The notes: generated by a model from the sequence alone, not told the origin. Positions 50,999 through 58,804 are shown, counted from the first letter of the stretch. The stretch: DNA of 64,000 nucleotides from an uncultured Eubacterium sp. (GCA_905233545.1 CAJOEV010000001.1:1-64000), one strand, 5' to 3'. A program made the numbers and translations.

Positions 50999-51813
50999 AA
51001 CAATTCATCAATAATATGCCCGATAATCATCGGGGAGGCGTCAATACCCGTAGTGTTCAGCAGGTTGATAATATGAGCGTTTGAATTGACCTCGCAAACA
51101 TATCCGCCCTTCAGAATATCAACTCCGCCGAAGGTCAAGCCAAGGCGCTTGCAGGCATTCTGGGCAAGGTAAATTTCACTCTGTGTCGGCTCATAGGGAA
51201 CGGCAGTTCCGCCGTTGGTTATATTTGAACGGAAATCGTTTTTGTTTGTTCTTTTCATAGCGCCGACGCATTTTCCGCCGACAACTTCAATTCGGATATC
51301 CTCGCCCTCGGAATCAGCTATAAATTCCTGAAGCAAAAAGGGTTTGCCGTTAATGTGAGAGAGGATTTCGCTTTCATTTCTGCACAGAAAAACCTGCTCT
51401 CCGAAAGAGCCGAAGCACTCTTTATAAACAAGCGGAAAACCGAGCTCCTGTGTGGCAAGGTGAACAAATTCGGTATAGTCAACCTCGGTGAAAGCAAGGG
51501 GCGCAATGATTGTTTCGGGCTGGGGAACAAAGTCCTTTAAAGCGAGATAGGTTTTTGCCTTATCGTCGCACAGCGCGATTGATGAAGCGCTGTTGAAAAC
51601 CTGAATATCCCTTTTTTCAAGCAGGCGCGCAGTGTTGACATCCTTATCCCAGAAAAGAACGAAATCAGGCTTTTCATCCGAAAAAATCAGCTCCTGATTT
51701 GTTTTGATTTCCATATCAACGCCGAGCTTTTTTGCACTTTTGATTATGTGACTGTGAAGCTCATCAAATTTTTCACTTTTTAGAAAGTGATTAATTGCTA
51801 AAAATGCTTTCAT
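50995..51813 (-). CDS. ATP-grasp ligase, RimK-like (first of pair)
   Basis: 272 aa. FPLVYKECFGSFGEQVFLCR, LLQEFIADSEGEDIRIEVVGG, NDFRSNITNGGTAVPYEP and FGGVDILKGGYVCEVNSNAH give the family's order. DIRIEVVGG and EVNSN carry the Mg ligands. First gene of a two-gene operon with a consensus promoter at 51843-51871. Likely alpha-L-glutamate ligase-type activity; partner substrate not evident. Confidence 0.8.
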   Translation of the reverse strand: MKAFLAINHFLKSEKFDELHSHIIKSAKKLGVDMEIKTNQELIFSDEKPDFVLFWDKDVNTARLLEKRDIQVFNSASSIALCDDKAKTYLALKDFVPQPETIIAPLAFTEVDYTEFVHLATQELGFPLVYKECFGSFGEQVFLCRNESEILSHINGKPFLLQEFIADSEGEDIRIEVVGGKCVGAMKRTNKNDFRSNITNGGTAVPYEPTQSEIYLAQNACKRLGLTFGGVDILKGGYVCEVNSNAHIINLLNTTGIDASPMIIGHIIDELL

Positions 51814-51842
51814 TTGCTCACATCCTTATTTTTTATACTGAT

Positions 51843-51871
51843 ATTATACCTTAGCATATTGCATTTTTCAA
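51843..51871 (-). promoter_or_regulatory. promoter for the ATP-grasp pair
   Basis: On the minus strand TTGAAA and TATAAT are spaced by 17 bp. Confidence 0.7.
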
Positions 51872-51931
51872 TGAAGTATTGTAAAATAACTAATTGGGTA
51901 ATAAATCTATTATTAATAGGAGAATATTAAA

Positions 51932-52000
51932 ATGGTAAGAGCTATTGTAGGAGCCAATTGGGGCGATGGCTCGTTTGCGACCGCTGCCGGTGGCAGATGA
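51932..52000 (+). pseudogene. duplicated purA 5' end, 22-codon remnant
   Basis: The first 35 bases from the ATG repeat exactly the start of the intact purA at 52131. The frame then runs into the 94-bp dispersed repeat and stops at TGA 51998. It keeps a full ribosome site (AATAGGAG). It would make a 22-aa peptide starting MVRAIVGANWGD. It looks like the original purA start, separated from the gene by a repeat insertion that duplicated the start. Confidence 0.75.
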
Positions 52001-52066
52001 AGGGAGCAATAAGAGCTTCGTAGCGGTCAAAATTTGTCGGCGCTCCAAGCCGAAACAAATTTTGGG
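51973..52066 (-). repeat. 94-bp dispersed repeat, copy 2
   Basis: Reverse complement of 603-696 with few changes, same length. It lies between the two purA starts. Beyond it, GGGAGTCGCCCG occurs twice in tandem (52064-52090). Confidence 0.8.
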
Positions 52067-52130
52067 AGTCGCCCGGCGGGGAGTCGCCCGTCGATAATAT
52101 ACAGTATTCAATAACAGAGGAGATATAAAT

Positions 52131-53408
52131 ATGGTAAGAGCTATTGTAGGAGCCAATTGGGGCGACGAAGGAAAAGGCAAAATAACCGATATGTTTGCCG
52201 AGCAGAGCGATATTGTTATTCGCTTTCAGGGCGGTGCAAACGCAGGTCACACAATTATCAATGAACACGGAAGATTTGCGCTTCATCTTATGCCGTCGGG
52301 TGTTTGCTATGAGCACACAACCTGCATTATCGGCAACGGTGTTGCGCTTGATATCAATAAATTTATCAACGAGCTTGAGCAGGTTAAGAAGGCAGGACTC
52401 AATCCGAAGCTTCTTGTTTCGGAAAGAGCACAGATTTTAATGCCCTATCACATCAAGCTTGATGAATACGAGGAAGAACGCCTCGGCAAGAATGCATTCG
52501 GCTCAACAAAAAGCGGTATTGCACCGTTTTTCTCGGATAAATTTTCGAAAATCGGAATTCAGGTCAATGAGCTTTTTGATGATGAAACATTAAGAGCAAA
52601 GCTCAGCAACATCTGCACTCTTAAAAACCTTGCGCTTGAGCATATCTATCACAAGCCACTTCTTGATGAAGAGGAACTTTATAAAACCTGTATGGAATAT
52701 AAAGAGAAGATTGCACCCTATGTTTGCGACACTCATAAATATCTTGCAGACGCGATTAAGGACGGCAAAAACATTCTTCTTGAAGGTCAGCTCGGAACAC
52801 TTAAGGACCCCGATTTCGGAATCTATCCGATGGTAACATCTTCTTCAACTCTTGCGGGCTACGGCGCAGTCGGCGCAGGCATTCCGCCCCATAAGATTGA
52901 GGACATTGTTGTTGTAACAAAGGCATATTCTTCCGCAGTCGGTGCAGGCGAATTTGTTTCCGAAATCTTCGGCGACGAGGCTCAGGAGCTTCGTATTCAC
53001 GGCGGCGACAAGGGCGAATTCGGTGCAACAACGGGCAGACCGAGAAGAGTCGGCTGGTTTGACTGCGTTGCTTCAAAGTACGGAATAGACTGCCAGGGCG
53101 CAACCCAGGTTGTTATGACAGCGCTTGACTGTCTTTCATATCTTGAGGAAATCAAGGTTTGCGTTGCATATGATATCGACGGAAAAATCACCAAGGATTT
53201 CCCCGTAACTCCCGAGCTTAAAAAGGCTAAGCCCGTTCTTAAAACCTTTAAGGGCTGGCACTGCGATATAAGAGGAATAAAGAATTACGACGAGCTTCCC
53301 AAGGAAACAAGGGACTATGTTGAGTTCATCGAAAAGGAAATGGGCTGCAATATAACAATGGTTTCAAACGGACCGGAAAGAGAAGCTATTATTTACAGAA
53401 ATAAATAA
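52131..53408 (+). CDS. purA: adenylosuccinate synthetase
   Basis: 425 aa. GANWGDEGKGKITDM (GTP/IMP P-loop), GGANAGHTI with the catalytic His, NKFI, an EGQLGTL loop, and TTGRPRRVGWFD in the expected order. It joins IMP and aspartate in AMP synthesis. A strong site AGAGGAG precedes it. Its 5' end is duplicated upstream (51932), so expression now relies on a transcript reading through the inserted repeat or on a new promoter in it. Confidence 0.95.
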   Translation: MVRAIVGANWGDEGKGKITDMFAEQSDIVIRFQGGANAGHTIINEHGRFALHLMPSGVCYEHTTCIIGNGVALDINKFINELEQVKKAGLNPKLLVSERAQILMPYHIKLDEYEEERLGKNAFGSTKSGIAPFFSDKFSKIGIQVNELFDDETLRAKLSNICTLKNLALEHIYHKPLLDEEELYKTCMEYKEKIAPYVCDTHKYLADAIKDGKNILLEGQLGTLKDPDFGIYPMVTSSSTLAGYGAVGAGIPPHKIEDIVVVTKAYSSAVGAGEFVSEIFGDEAQELRIHGGDKGEFGATTGRPRRVGWFDCVASKYGIDCQGATQVVMTALDCLSYLEEIKVCVAYDIDGKITKDFPVTPELKKAKPVLKTFKGWHCDIRGIKNYDELPKETRDYVEFIEKEMGCNITMVSNGPEREAIIYRNK

Positions 53409-53411
53409 AAA

Positions 53412-53441
53412 CAAAAGGTTGCCGTACGGCAACCTTTTTAA
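53412..53441 (+). terminator. terminator of purA
   Basis: The stem AAAAGGTTGCCG/CGGCAACCTTTT, followed by TAATC. Confidence 0.8.
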
Positions 53442-53466
53442 TCTTTCAGGGGGCTTTTGCCCCTTT

Positions 53467-55443
53467 TTATATTTTGTTTCCGACTGTGTAGCCATCATAA
53501 ACCGCATTTGGAATAATTCCTCCGCCGTTTGAATCACCGATATTATATATTTCATCAATTTCTCCCTTCAGAGAATCGAAAAGCTCTGTTTTCGGACGGT
53601 TTCCGATTGCGGTTACAATGCTGTCTGCCTTTACTGAATCAAGAATGCCGTCTTTATTCCTGTAATAAACCTCATCGGGAGTGATTTTTTCAACCCTGCA
53701 GTTTGTGAGAATATTAACACCTCTGTGCTTTAAGTGACCGACAAGTATGGTTTGCGCGGTTTTTCCGGTGTTTCCTGCAAGGGTTTCCATAAGCTCGATT
53801 ATTGCAACCTTTTTGCCTTGTTTGCAAAGCAGTTCAGCTGTTTCACAGCCTATTGAGCCGCCGCCGATAACAACAACGTTTTTGCCTGTTTTGCAGCCGC
53901 TTAAAACATCGTTTGCGTTAATCGCTCTGTCTGCTCCATCCATTTTCAAAACGGAGGGAATAACTCCCGTTGCACAAACAACCGCATCGGGATTCATAAC
54001 AAGAATATCCTGTTTTGTTATTCTTTTTCCGAGATGAACATTAACGCCTGTCAAATCAAGCTGTCTTTCAAGATAGGGCTTTAAAAGTCCGAGATGCTGT
54101 TTAAACGGAGGCTTGCAGGCAAGATTCATCTGGCCGCCGATTTCGTTTGCCTCATCATAAATATCAACCTCGTGACCTCTTATGGCAGCAATTCTTGCAG
54201 CTTCAACTCCTGCAACACCTGCGCCGATAACAACAACGTGCTTCTTTTTTTCAGCAGGCTTAATGCTGTAGTCATTATCTCCTCTTGCAAGAACGGCGTT
54301 GCCCGAGCAGATTGCTCTGCCGCCGTGCTGAAGCTGTTGGTCTATGCAGTGACCGCAGCCGATGCAGGGGCGGATTTCATCCTCTCTGCCCTCGGCTATC
54401 AAATTGACGAGGTCGGGCTGAACAAGAAGGGCGTGACCGAGGAAAATGAAATCGCATTTTCCGCTTGCAAGCGCCTTTTCGGCTGCTTCGGGATTCTGAG
54501 CCCTTCCTCCTGCGATATATGGAATAGTTTTCTTTTTACCAGTTTCAAGAAAAACGCCAAGTTTCATTATCTGTGAAAGGGGAACTGCCATACAATCGGG
54601 ATATGCGGATTCGGGCTTTTCGTTTTTGCCTGCTTCGCCCGACCATTTTCCTGCAAGAATTTCGATTGCGTCAACGCCCTCCTGCTGAAATCTTTTGCAG
54701 AAATATATTCCGTCCGGAATTGTTATTCCGCCGTCCTTGCCCTGCTCAACAACGGAAAGCTTGATAATTATTGCAAAATCCTTTCCGCAGAGCTCGCGGA
54801 TTCTTTTAACGATATTAAGATGAAAGCGCATGCGGTTTTCACGGCTTCCTCCGTATTCATCCGTTCTGATATTTGCTGTTGAAGAAAGAAATTGCTGACC
54901 GAGATAGTAGCCGACACAGTGAATTTCAACGCCGTCGAATCCCGCTTTTTTTGCGCGCAGAGCCGCCTGAGCATATTTTTCTTCAATTGCTTTTATTTCA
55001 TCAATTTCAAGTGCTCTCGGGGTTTCGTTTTCAAGCCCCATCATAAAGGAATAGGGCATTGCAACAGCGCTTGGGCCAACGGGCTGAGCGCCGATAATCT
55101 TTCTTCTTGCGCCCCTTCCGGTGTGGGAAATCTGCAAAAAAGCTTTTGCGCCGCCTTCGTGGATAACTCCTGCAAGTTCGGTCATACCCGGTATGTATTT
55201 ATCGTCGTCGATAATCAGCATTCCATTTGTATTTAAGCCAAGAGGAGAATCAACGCATGTAACTTCAACAATAACCGCGCCGACACCGCCCTTTGCTCTT
55301 TCGGAATAGTGATTCAAAACCGCCTTGTTGACAAAGCCGTTATCGGATTGGCTCATTCCCATAGCAGCCATAACAGTTCTGTTTTTCAGTTCAACGCTGC
55401 CGATTTTTGCAGGGGATAAGAGATTTTTATATTTCTGATTCAT
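53467..55443 (-). CDS. Fe-S flavoenzyme, old-yellow-enzyme/2,4-dienoyl-CoA reductase family
   Basis: 658 aa. N-terminal OYE barrel (about 1-340: RTVMAAMGMSQ, QISHTGRGA, DGVEIHCVGYYLGQQFLS), a 4Fe-4S site CIGCGHCIDQQL (about 344-355), then FAD and NADH-binding Rossmann folds (VVIGAGVAGVEAARIAA and VVIGGGSIGCETAELL). Same layout as bile-acid enzymes BaiCD/BaiH and enoate reductase. Reduces a conjugated double bond; substrate not clear. Monocistronic, with a palindromic site at 55460-55473 just before its start. Confidence 0.88.
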   Translation of the reverse strand: MNQKYKNLLSPAKIGSVELKNRTVMAAMGMSQSDNGFVNKAVLNHYSERAKGGVGAVIVEVTCVDSPLGLNTNGMLIIDDDKYIPGMTELAGVIHEGGAKAFLQISHTGRGARRKIIGAQPVGPSAVAMPYSFMMGLENETPRALEIDEIKAIEEKYAQAALRAKKAGFDGVEIHCVGYYLGQQFLSSTANIRTDEYGGSRENRMRFHLNIVKRIRELCGKDFAIIIKLSVVEQGKDGGITIPDGIYFCKRFQQEGVDAIEILAGKWSGEAGKNEKPESAYPDCMAVPLSQIMKLGVFLETGKKKTIPYIAGGRAQNPEAAEKALASGKCDFIFLGHALLVQPDLVNLIAEGREDEIRPCIGCGHCIDQQLQHGGRAICSGNAVLARGDNDYSIKPAEKKKHVVVIGAGVAGVEAARIAAIRGHEVDIYDEANEIGGQMNLACKPPFKQHLGLLKPYLERQLDLTGVNVHLGKRITKQDILVMNPDAVVCATGVIPSVLKMDGADRAINANDVLSGCKTGKNVVVIGGGSIGCETAELLCKQGKKVAIIELMETLAGNTGKTAQTILVGHLKHRGVNILTNCRVEKITPDEVYYRNKDGILDSVKADSIVTAIGNRPKTELFDSLKGEIDEIYNIGDSNGGGIIPNAVYDGYTVGNKI

Positions 55444-55459
55444 AACAGCACCTCTTCCA

Positions 55460-55473
55460 TATACATATGTATA
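55460..55473. promoter_or_regulatory. 14-bp palindrome, candidate operator
   Basis: TATACATATGTATA is a perfect palindrome, 17 bp before the flavoenzyme start codon. It could bind a repressor. No regulator is encoded next to it. Confidence 0.35.
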
Positions 55474-55536
55474 ATTATATTATAAACCATTAAAGAAAAC
55501 AAGGGGAGTTCAGCAAAAACTCTGTAATTTACGGTA

Positions 55537-55565
55537 TTGAAAAAACGGGGAATAAAAGCTATAAT
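55537..55565 (+). promoter_or_regulatory. promoter for the 140-aa membrane protein
   Basis: TTGAAA and TATAAT spaced by 17 bp. Confidence 0.65.
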
Positions 55566-55595
55566 ATAAGTGAAAATAGATTAGGAGGAAAAATT

Positions 55596-56018
55596 ATGGA
55601 CAGCAACGCTCCAAAAAAAGATGATAATGTTAAATCAAAGATTAAGAATGTTGCAGCAAAGGTAAGCGAATACGGAATCTATCCGAAAACTGCTTCGGCA
55701 TTGATGAAATTCCCGTATTTCATTATTGTTGTAATTCTTTACTGCGGTTTGTCTTTTGCATTTGATATCTGGCATCCGCTTTGGATTATTTTTATAACAA
55801 TTCCGATTTACTACAGAATTGTAACCGCCTGCAAGGCTAAAACAAAGAAAGCGTTTTTACAGCTTCTTCCAATCCCCGAAATATGCGTTTCGCTCTATCT
55901 TATTATAAGCTTTGCAACGGGCGCATGGAAAGCAACATGGCTTCTTCTTTTAGTCATTCCGCTTTATTATTGGTACGTTTCGGTTTTTGTTAAATCGGAA
56001 AAATCAGAAAATGAATAA
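55596..56018 (+). CDS. small membrane protein of unknown function
   Basis: 140 aa. Lys-rich N-terminus (about 35 residues) followed by four hydrophobic stretches (FPYFIIVVILYCGLSFAFDIW, PLWIIFITIPIYYR, SLYLIISFATGAW, LLLLVIPLYYWY). The first and second halves of this region resemble each other (W-x-P/T-W then IPxYY), suggesting an internal duplication. No family recognised. It follows GGAGGA. Confidence 0.7.
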   Translation: MDSNAPKKDDNVKSKIKNVAAKVSEYGIYPKTASALMKFPYFIIVVILYCGLSFAFDIWHPLWIIFITIPIYYRIVTACKAKTKKAFLQLLPIPEICVSLYLIISFATGAWKATWLLLLVIPLYYWYVSVFVKSEKSENE

Positions 56019-56021
56019 TCA

Positions 56022-56054
56022 TTGAAAAACCTGTTCCTTGTGAATAGGTTTTTT
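56022..56054 (+). terminator. terminator
   Basis: The stem AAAAACCT/AGGTTTTT ends the membrane protein gene. Confidence 0.65.
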
Positions 56055-56090
56055 TATTGCATAGTTTCGGGCGTGTCGGGAGACGCGCCC

Positions 56091-56142
56091 CTACAAAATG
56101 CGTTTTGGCGAACAATTGTAGGGGAGGCTCTCCCGAGCCTCC
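56091..56142 (+). repeat. GTAGGGG palindromic repeat, copy 1
   Basis: TACAAAATGCGTTTTGGCG, then GTAGGGGAGGCTC-TCCC-GAGCCTCC hairpin. Copy 2 at 56219-56272 is nearly identical. Confidence 0.65.
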
Positions 56143-56218
56143 TGTTGCGATAACACTTCCGTTACAACACCGCATAAATGAAACGAACACTTCTCTGTGG
56201 GTCATTTGTAAATGACAC

Positions 56219-56272
56219 CTACACAAAATGCGTTTTGGCGAACAATCGTAGGGGAGGCTCTCCCGAGCCTCC
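56219..56272 (+). repeat. GTAGGGG palindromic repeat, copy 2
   Basis: Same flank and stem as copy 1 with one substitution and a 2-bp difference. It runs straight into a heptad array. Confidence 0.65.
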
Positions 56273-56425
56273 CGAGAAATTACGAGTTACGAATTACGAA
56301 TTTCGGGGCGCAAAAATGCGCCAAAAGCAGTGCCGGAAGGGGCGATTCACGAATCGCCCGTGTGGAATGCCTTTCGGTAACATCACGGAACACGATACAC
56401 GAATCACGAACCACGAATTTCACCG
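56273..56425 (+). repeat. heptad arrays and third palindrome
   Basis: ACGAGTTACGAATTACGAAT units precede TTTCGGGGCGCAAAA (56277-56322). A third palindrome, GGGGCGATTC-A-CGAATCGCCCG, lies at 56339-56361 with a different stem. A second array of CACGAATCACGAACCACGAA units follows (56393-56420). Confidence 0.55.
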
Positions 56426-56488
56426 CAGATTTCGACAAAATATGATAGACGATATATTGTACTATTAATGTTGAAAGGAGGTGAGGAT

Positions 56489-56653
56489 ATGGATTATAAC
56501 ACGCTTCTTGAAACGGTTGCAAAGGAATATAAAACAACTCCTCAGGAGGTTGAAAAAGAAATGAAAAATGCAATAAATGCCGCAGGATACGACCTTCCTC
56601 CACAGTTGTTTATTGCCCTCTGCACCGCAAAAGCAATGGACGATATATTGTAA
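56489..56653 (+). CDS. 54-aa helical protein, Spo0A C-terminal-like
   Basis: From the ATG at 56489 behind AAAGGAGGTGAGG. Sequence MDYNTLLETVAKEYKTTPQEVEKEMKNAINAAG has the TPxxVEREMxxAI-type helix of sporulation Spo0A output domains and of small Clostridia proteins of that shape. It lacks a receiver domain and the recognition helix looks short. Too small to assign a function. It follows the repeat region and precedes an HTH gene. Confidence 0.55.
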   Translation: MDYNTLLETVAKEYKTTPQEVEKEMKNAINAAGYDLPPQLFIALCTAKAMDDIL

Positions 56654-56723
56654 CATTTTATTATATATAGTCTATCGATTCCCATTGAAATTGTTATGAT
56701 TGATTTTGATGGGAGTGATTTTT

Positions 56724-56966
56724 TTGAATATGGCAGAAGCAACAAAGCAAAGAATTCTTGAGCTTTGTTATGAAAGAAATATAACCCCTTGCAAGCTTGC
56801 AACTCTTTCGGGTATACCGTACACAACGGTTAAATCAATTATTTATAACCAAAGCCACAACCCCGGCGTTGTAACAATCAAAAAGATTTGCGACGGTCTC
56901 GAAATTTCGATAACCGAATTCTTCGACACCGAAACTTTCAGAAACCTGGAACAAGAGATAAAATGA
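56724..56966 (+). CDS. XRE-family HTH regulator
   Basis: 80 aa. TKQRILELCYERNITPCKLATLSGIPYTTVKSIIYNQSHNPGVVTIKKICDGLEISITEFF is a typical helix-turn-helix of the XRE class. The TTG start at 56724 sits 8 bp after GGGAG; an ATG two codons on (56730) is the alternative. There is no partner gene. It may control the defence genes downstream, which is inference. Confidence 0.8.
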   Translation: MNMAEATKQRILELCYERNITPCKLATLSGIPYTTVKSIIYNQSHNPGVVTIKKICDGLEISITEFFDTETFRNLEQEIK

Positions 56967-56967
56967 A

Positions 56968-57000
56968 AAAACGACTATCCATATGATAGTCGTTTTTTCA
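56968..57000 (+). terminator. terminator of the HTH gene
   Basis: The stem AAAACGACTATC/GATAGTCGTTTT, followed by T and CATT. Confidence 0.8.
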
Positions 57001-57174
57001 TTATTGTCATTTTCTCTATTTTGAACAAAAAAACATTAAACCGATTTTTTACACACAAAGTTTATTTGAAAAAATGTTAAATAAATTAAACATTTTATTA
57101 CAAAACGGTAACAGCAGCTGTGCATCTTGCACAAATGTTCGAATTGGGAGAACAAAGGTGAATAAAAGTAAAGG

Positions 57175-57202
57175 TTGACAAACTGAATAAAATCAATATA
57201 AT
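57175..57202 (+). promoter_or_regulatory. consensus promoter
   Basis: Perfect TTGACA and TATAAT with 16 bp spacing. It starts a transcript at about 57209 into a hairpin region; no gene follows within 250 bp. Confidence 0.75.
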
Positions 57203-57208
57203 GTATTC

Positions 57209-57320
57209 TGCGGATTAACTCTTCTGAAAAAAACACGATATATAGTGTTTTTTTAAGAGCTTGTTCGCAATTGTTTTGATGATATCGTCATGAAATGCAC
57301 CGAGTGGTCAGCTCGGTGCG
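57209..57320 (+). ncRNA. possible small RNA or leader
   Basis: From the inferred start, CTCTTCTG and AAAAAACAC pair with GTGTTTTTTTAAGAG, making a stem-loop with a U run within it (57220-57258), then GCACCGAG/CTCGGTGC. Either a very short terminated RNA or a structured leader for the 39-aa gene and TIR module downstream. No Rfam class recognised. Confidence 0.3.
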
Positions 57321-57467
57321 TGCAGAGCAACAAAAGCAAACACTGCAATTGTTACCGATACAAGACAATAATAGCATAACGAAATGGTATTTGCAATATG
57401 ATATTGTTGCTCGGAAAGGTTAAATCGCACATAATGGCGATGTTAAATATTTTGGAAGTGATCAAAA

Positions 57468-57587
57468 ATGGCTAAAACATCATCAAGTAAACGTGGCGTT
57501 CAGCATAAAAAGATTGTTCCCGTAAAGGGATATAAAAAGTCTGACGGCACAAGAGTTAGAGGGTATAGAAGATCAACCCCTAACTAA
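57468..57587 (+). CDS. 39-aa basic protein
   Basis: ATG at 57468 after GGAAGTG, stop TAA 57585-57587. MAKTSSSKRGVQHKK, then VKGYKKSDGTRVRGYRRSTPN: about one third Lys/Arg. The GYxRSDGTxVRGYxR pattern occurs in small basic proteins and protein ends from phages and islands; the function is unknown to me. It is the first gene ahead of the TIR gene (69-bp gap) and may bind nucleic acid. Confidence 0.6.
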   Translation: MAKTSSSKRGVQHKKIVPVKGYKKSDGTRVRGYRRSTPN

Positions 57588-57655
57588 AAAGTGGACAGGG
57601 CGAGGAAACTCGCCCTAATCCATAGAATTATCAAGTTAGCTTGGAGGAAAATCTA

Positions 57656-58354
57656 ATGGGTAAAAAAATATTTATTTCCTATAAATACGGCGACAGTGAT
57701 GTGGATAACACATATGGACCTGATGGTACACAAACGTATACCGTTAGAGATTATGTAACCATTATCCAAAATGCTTTAAATGATAAAACTGATAATATTT
57801 ATAAAGGCGAATCTGATGGAGAAGATTTATCTAAACTCTCAAATGATACTATTTGGGAAAAACTTAAAAACCGAATATATGATAGTACATTAACAATAAT
57901 AATGGTATCCAAGGGCATGAGAGAACAGGGAATTGAAGAAAAATATCAATGGATACCTCAAGAAATATCATATTCACTAAAGGAAATGAAAAGAAAAAAT
58001 AAAAATGGTGACCTTATAACAAGTAGAACAAACGCGCTTCTTGCTGTGATTCTTCCCGATAAAAATGGAGATTATAGCTACTTTGTAACCGATAAGAATT
58101 GTTGCGAAGCAGGTTGTAGATGTTTCAATTCTTATTCGAATAGTATATTTTCAATTATGGCAAGTAATTTGTTTAACATTATTAGTTTCGAAGAAGAAAA
58201 ATGTGGTTATGGTCGAGTTTTATATAAAGGGGAATGCAATTATATGAAATGCGTTAAATGGGATGAGTTTAAAGATAACATGGAACAATATATAGAGGAA
58301 GCCTACAAGATTCAAAGTAACCAGGAAGACTACGATATTCATAAGGAGGTTTAA
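57656..58354 (+). CDS. TIR-like (MTH538/ThsB-type) defence protein
   Basis: 232 aa from ATG after CTTGGAGG. KKIFISYKYGDSDV at the start and DSTLTIIMVSKGMREQ with WIPQEISYSLKEM and ALLAVILPDKNGDY follow the TIR-like DUF1863 pattern. Family members sense infection and make or break NAD-derived signals (as ThsB in Thoeris) or act as effectors. The C-terminal 90 residues, with several Cys, are less familiar. The next gene starts 4 bp downstream and encodes a membrane protein, so the pair may be a two-gene immune unit. No ThsA partner is present. Confidence 0.75.
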   Translation: MGKKIFISYKYGDSDVDNTYGPDGTQTYTVRDYVTIIQNALNDKTDNIYKGESDGEDLSKLSNDTIWEKLKNRIYDSTLTIIMVSKGMREQGIEEKYQWIPQEISYSLKEMKRKNKNGDLITSRTNALLAVILPDKNGDYSYFVTDKNCCEAGCRCFNSYSNSIFSIMASNLFNIISFEEEKCGYGRVLYKGECNYMKCVKWDEFKDNMEQYIEEAYKIQSNQEDYDIHKEV

Positions 58355-58358
58355 TATT

Positions 58359-58766
58359 GTGAGTGAAAAAGTTGAACACTTGAAAATGATTGAGATAATT
58401 ATTGAGAGAATGGGTAAAAACTCTTTTTCTATGAAAGGTTGGGCGACAACTCTTGTTACAGGGGTGTTTGCTTTAGCCGCTAAAGAGTCAAACCCTTTGT
58501 TCTTTTTAATGGCTTATCTTCCAATAATTGCTTTTTGGTTATTGGATTCTTACTATTTGCAGCGCGAACGTTTGTTTAAGTCGTTATACGATAGCGTAAG
58601 AATAATGAATGAATCGGAGATAAATTTTAGTATGGACATAAGTCCGTATAAAGATGCAAGTATTAATAAATATCGACACTGTTTAATTTCTTTATCGGAG
58701 GCGATATACATACCACTTGCACTATCGCCGATACTAGTTATCATTATTACGAATATTTTAATGTAA
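58359..58766 (+). CDS. small membrane protein partner of TIR gene
   Basis: 135 aa from GTG at 58359 after AAGGAGG. It has KGWATTLVTGVFALAAKES and FLMAYLPIIAFWLLDSYYLQRERLFK, then a polar stretch and LSEAIYIPLALSPILVIIITNIL: two or three membrane helices with a WxLDxYYL motif shared by unnamed proteins found next to TIR-like genes. Likely a pore-type effector or anchor that the TIR signal acts on; this is inference. Confidence 0.65.
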   Translation: MSEKVEHLKMIEIIIERMGKNSFSMKGWATTLVTGVFALAAKESNPLFFLMAYLPIIAFWLLDSYYLQRERLFKSLYDSVRIMNESEINFSMDISPYKDASINKYRHCLISLSEAIYIPLALSPILVIIITNILM

Positions 58767-58769
58767 TAG

Positions 58770-58804
58770 TATAAGCCTCGGTTCTGCCGAGGCTTATACT
58801 ATTT
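58770..58804. terminator. terminator of the TIR module
   Basis: The stem ATAAGCCTCGG/CCGAGGCTTAT with a TTCTG loop. Confidence 0.75.

Larger units (their letters stand above)
56019..56488. other. 470-bp gene-free region rich in short repeats
   Basis: Contains a terminator (56022-56054), two copies of a GTAGGGG palindrome, a third with different stem, and two heptad arrays. No supportable gene; open frames here follow the repeats. Confidence 0.6.
57001..57467. other. 467-bp gene-free region with a hairpin transcript
   Basis: Contains a promoter at 57175-57202, a strong hairpin (57220-57258) and a second hairpin GCACCGAG-TGGTCAG-CTCGGTGC (57297-57319). No coding frame with ribosome site before 57468. 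Confidence 0.5.

Noticed and set aside
57036-57236. 66-codon frame on the minus strand in the gene-free region
   Set aside because: No ribosome site, Phe/Tyr-rich from AT-rich sequence, and it overlaps the promoter and hairpin of the plus strand.
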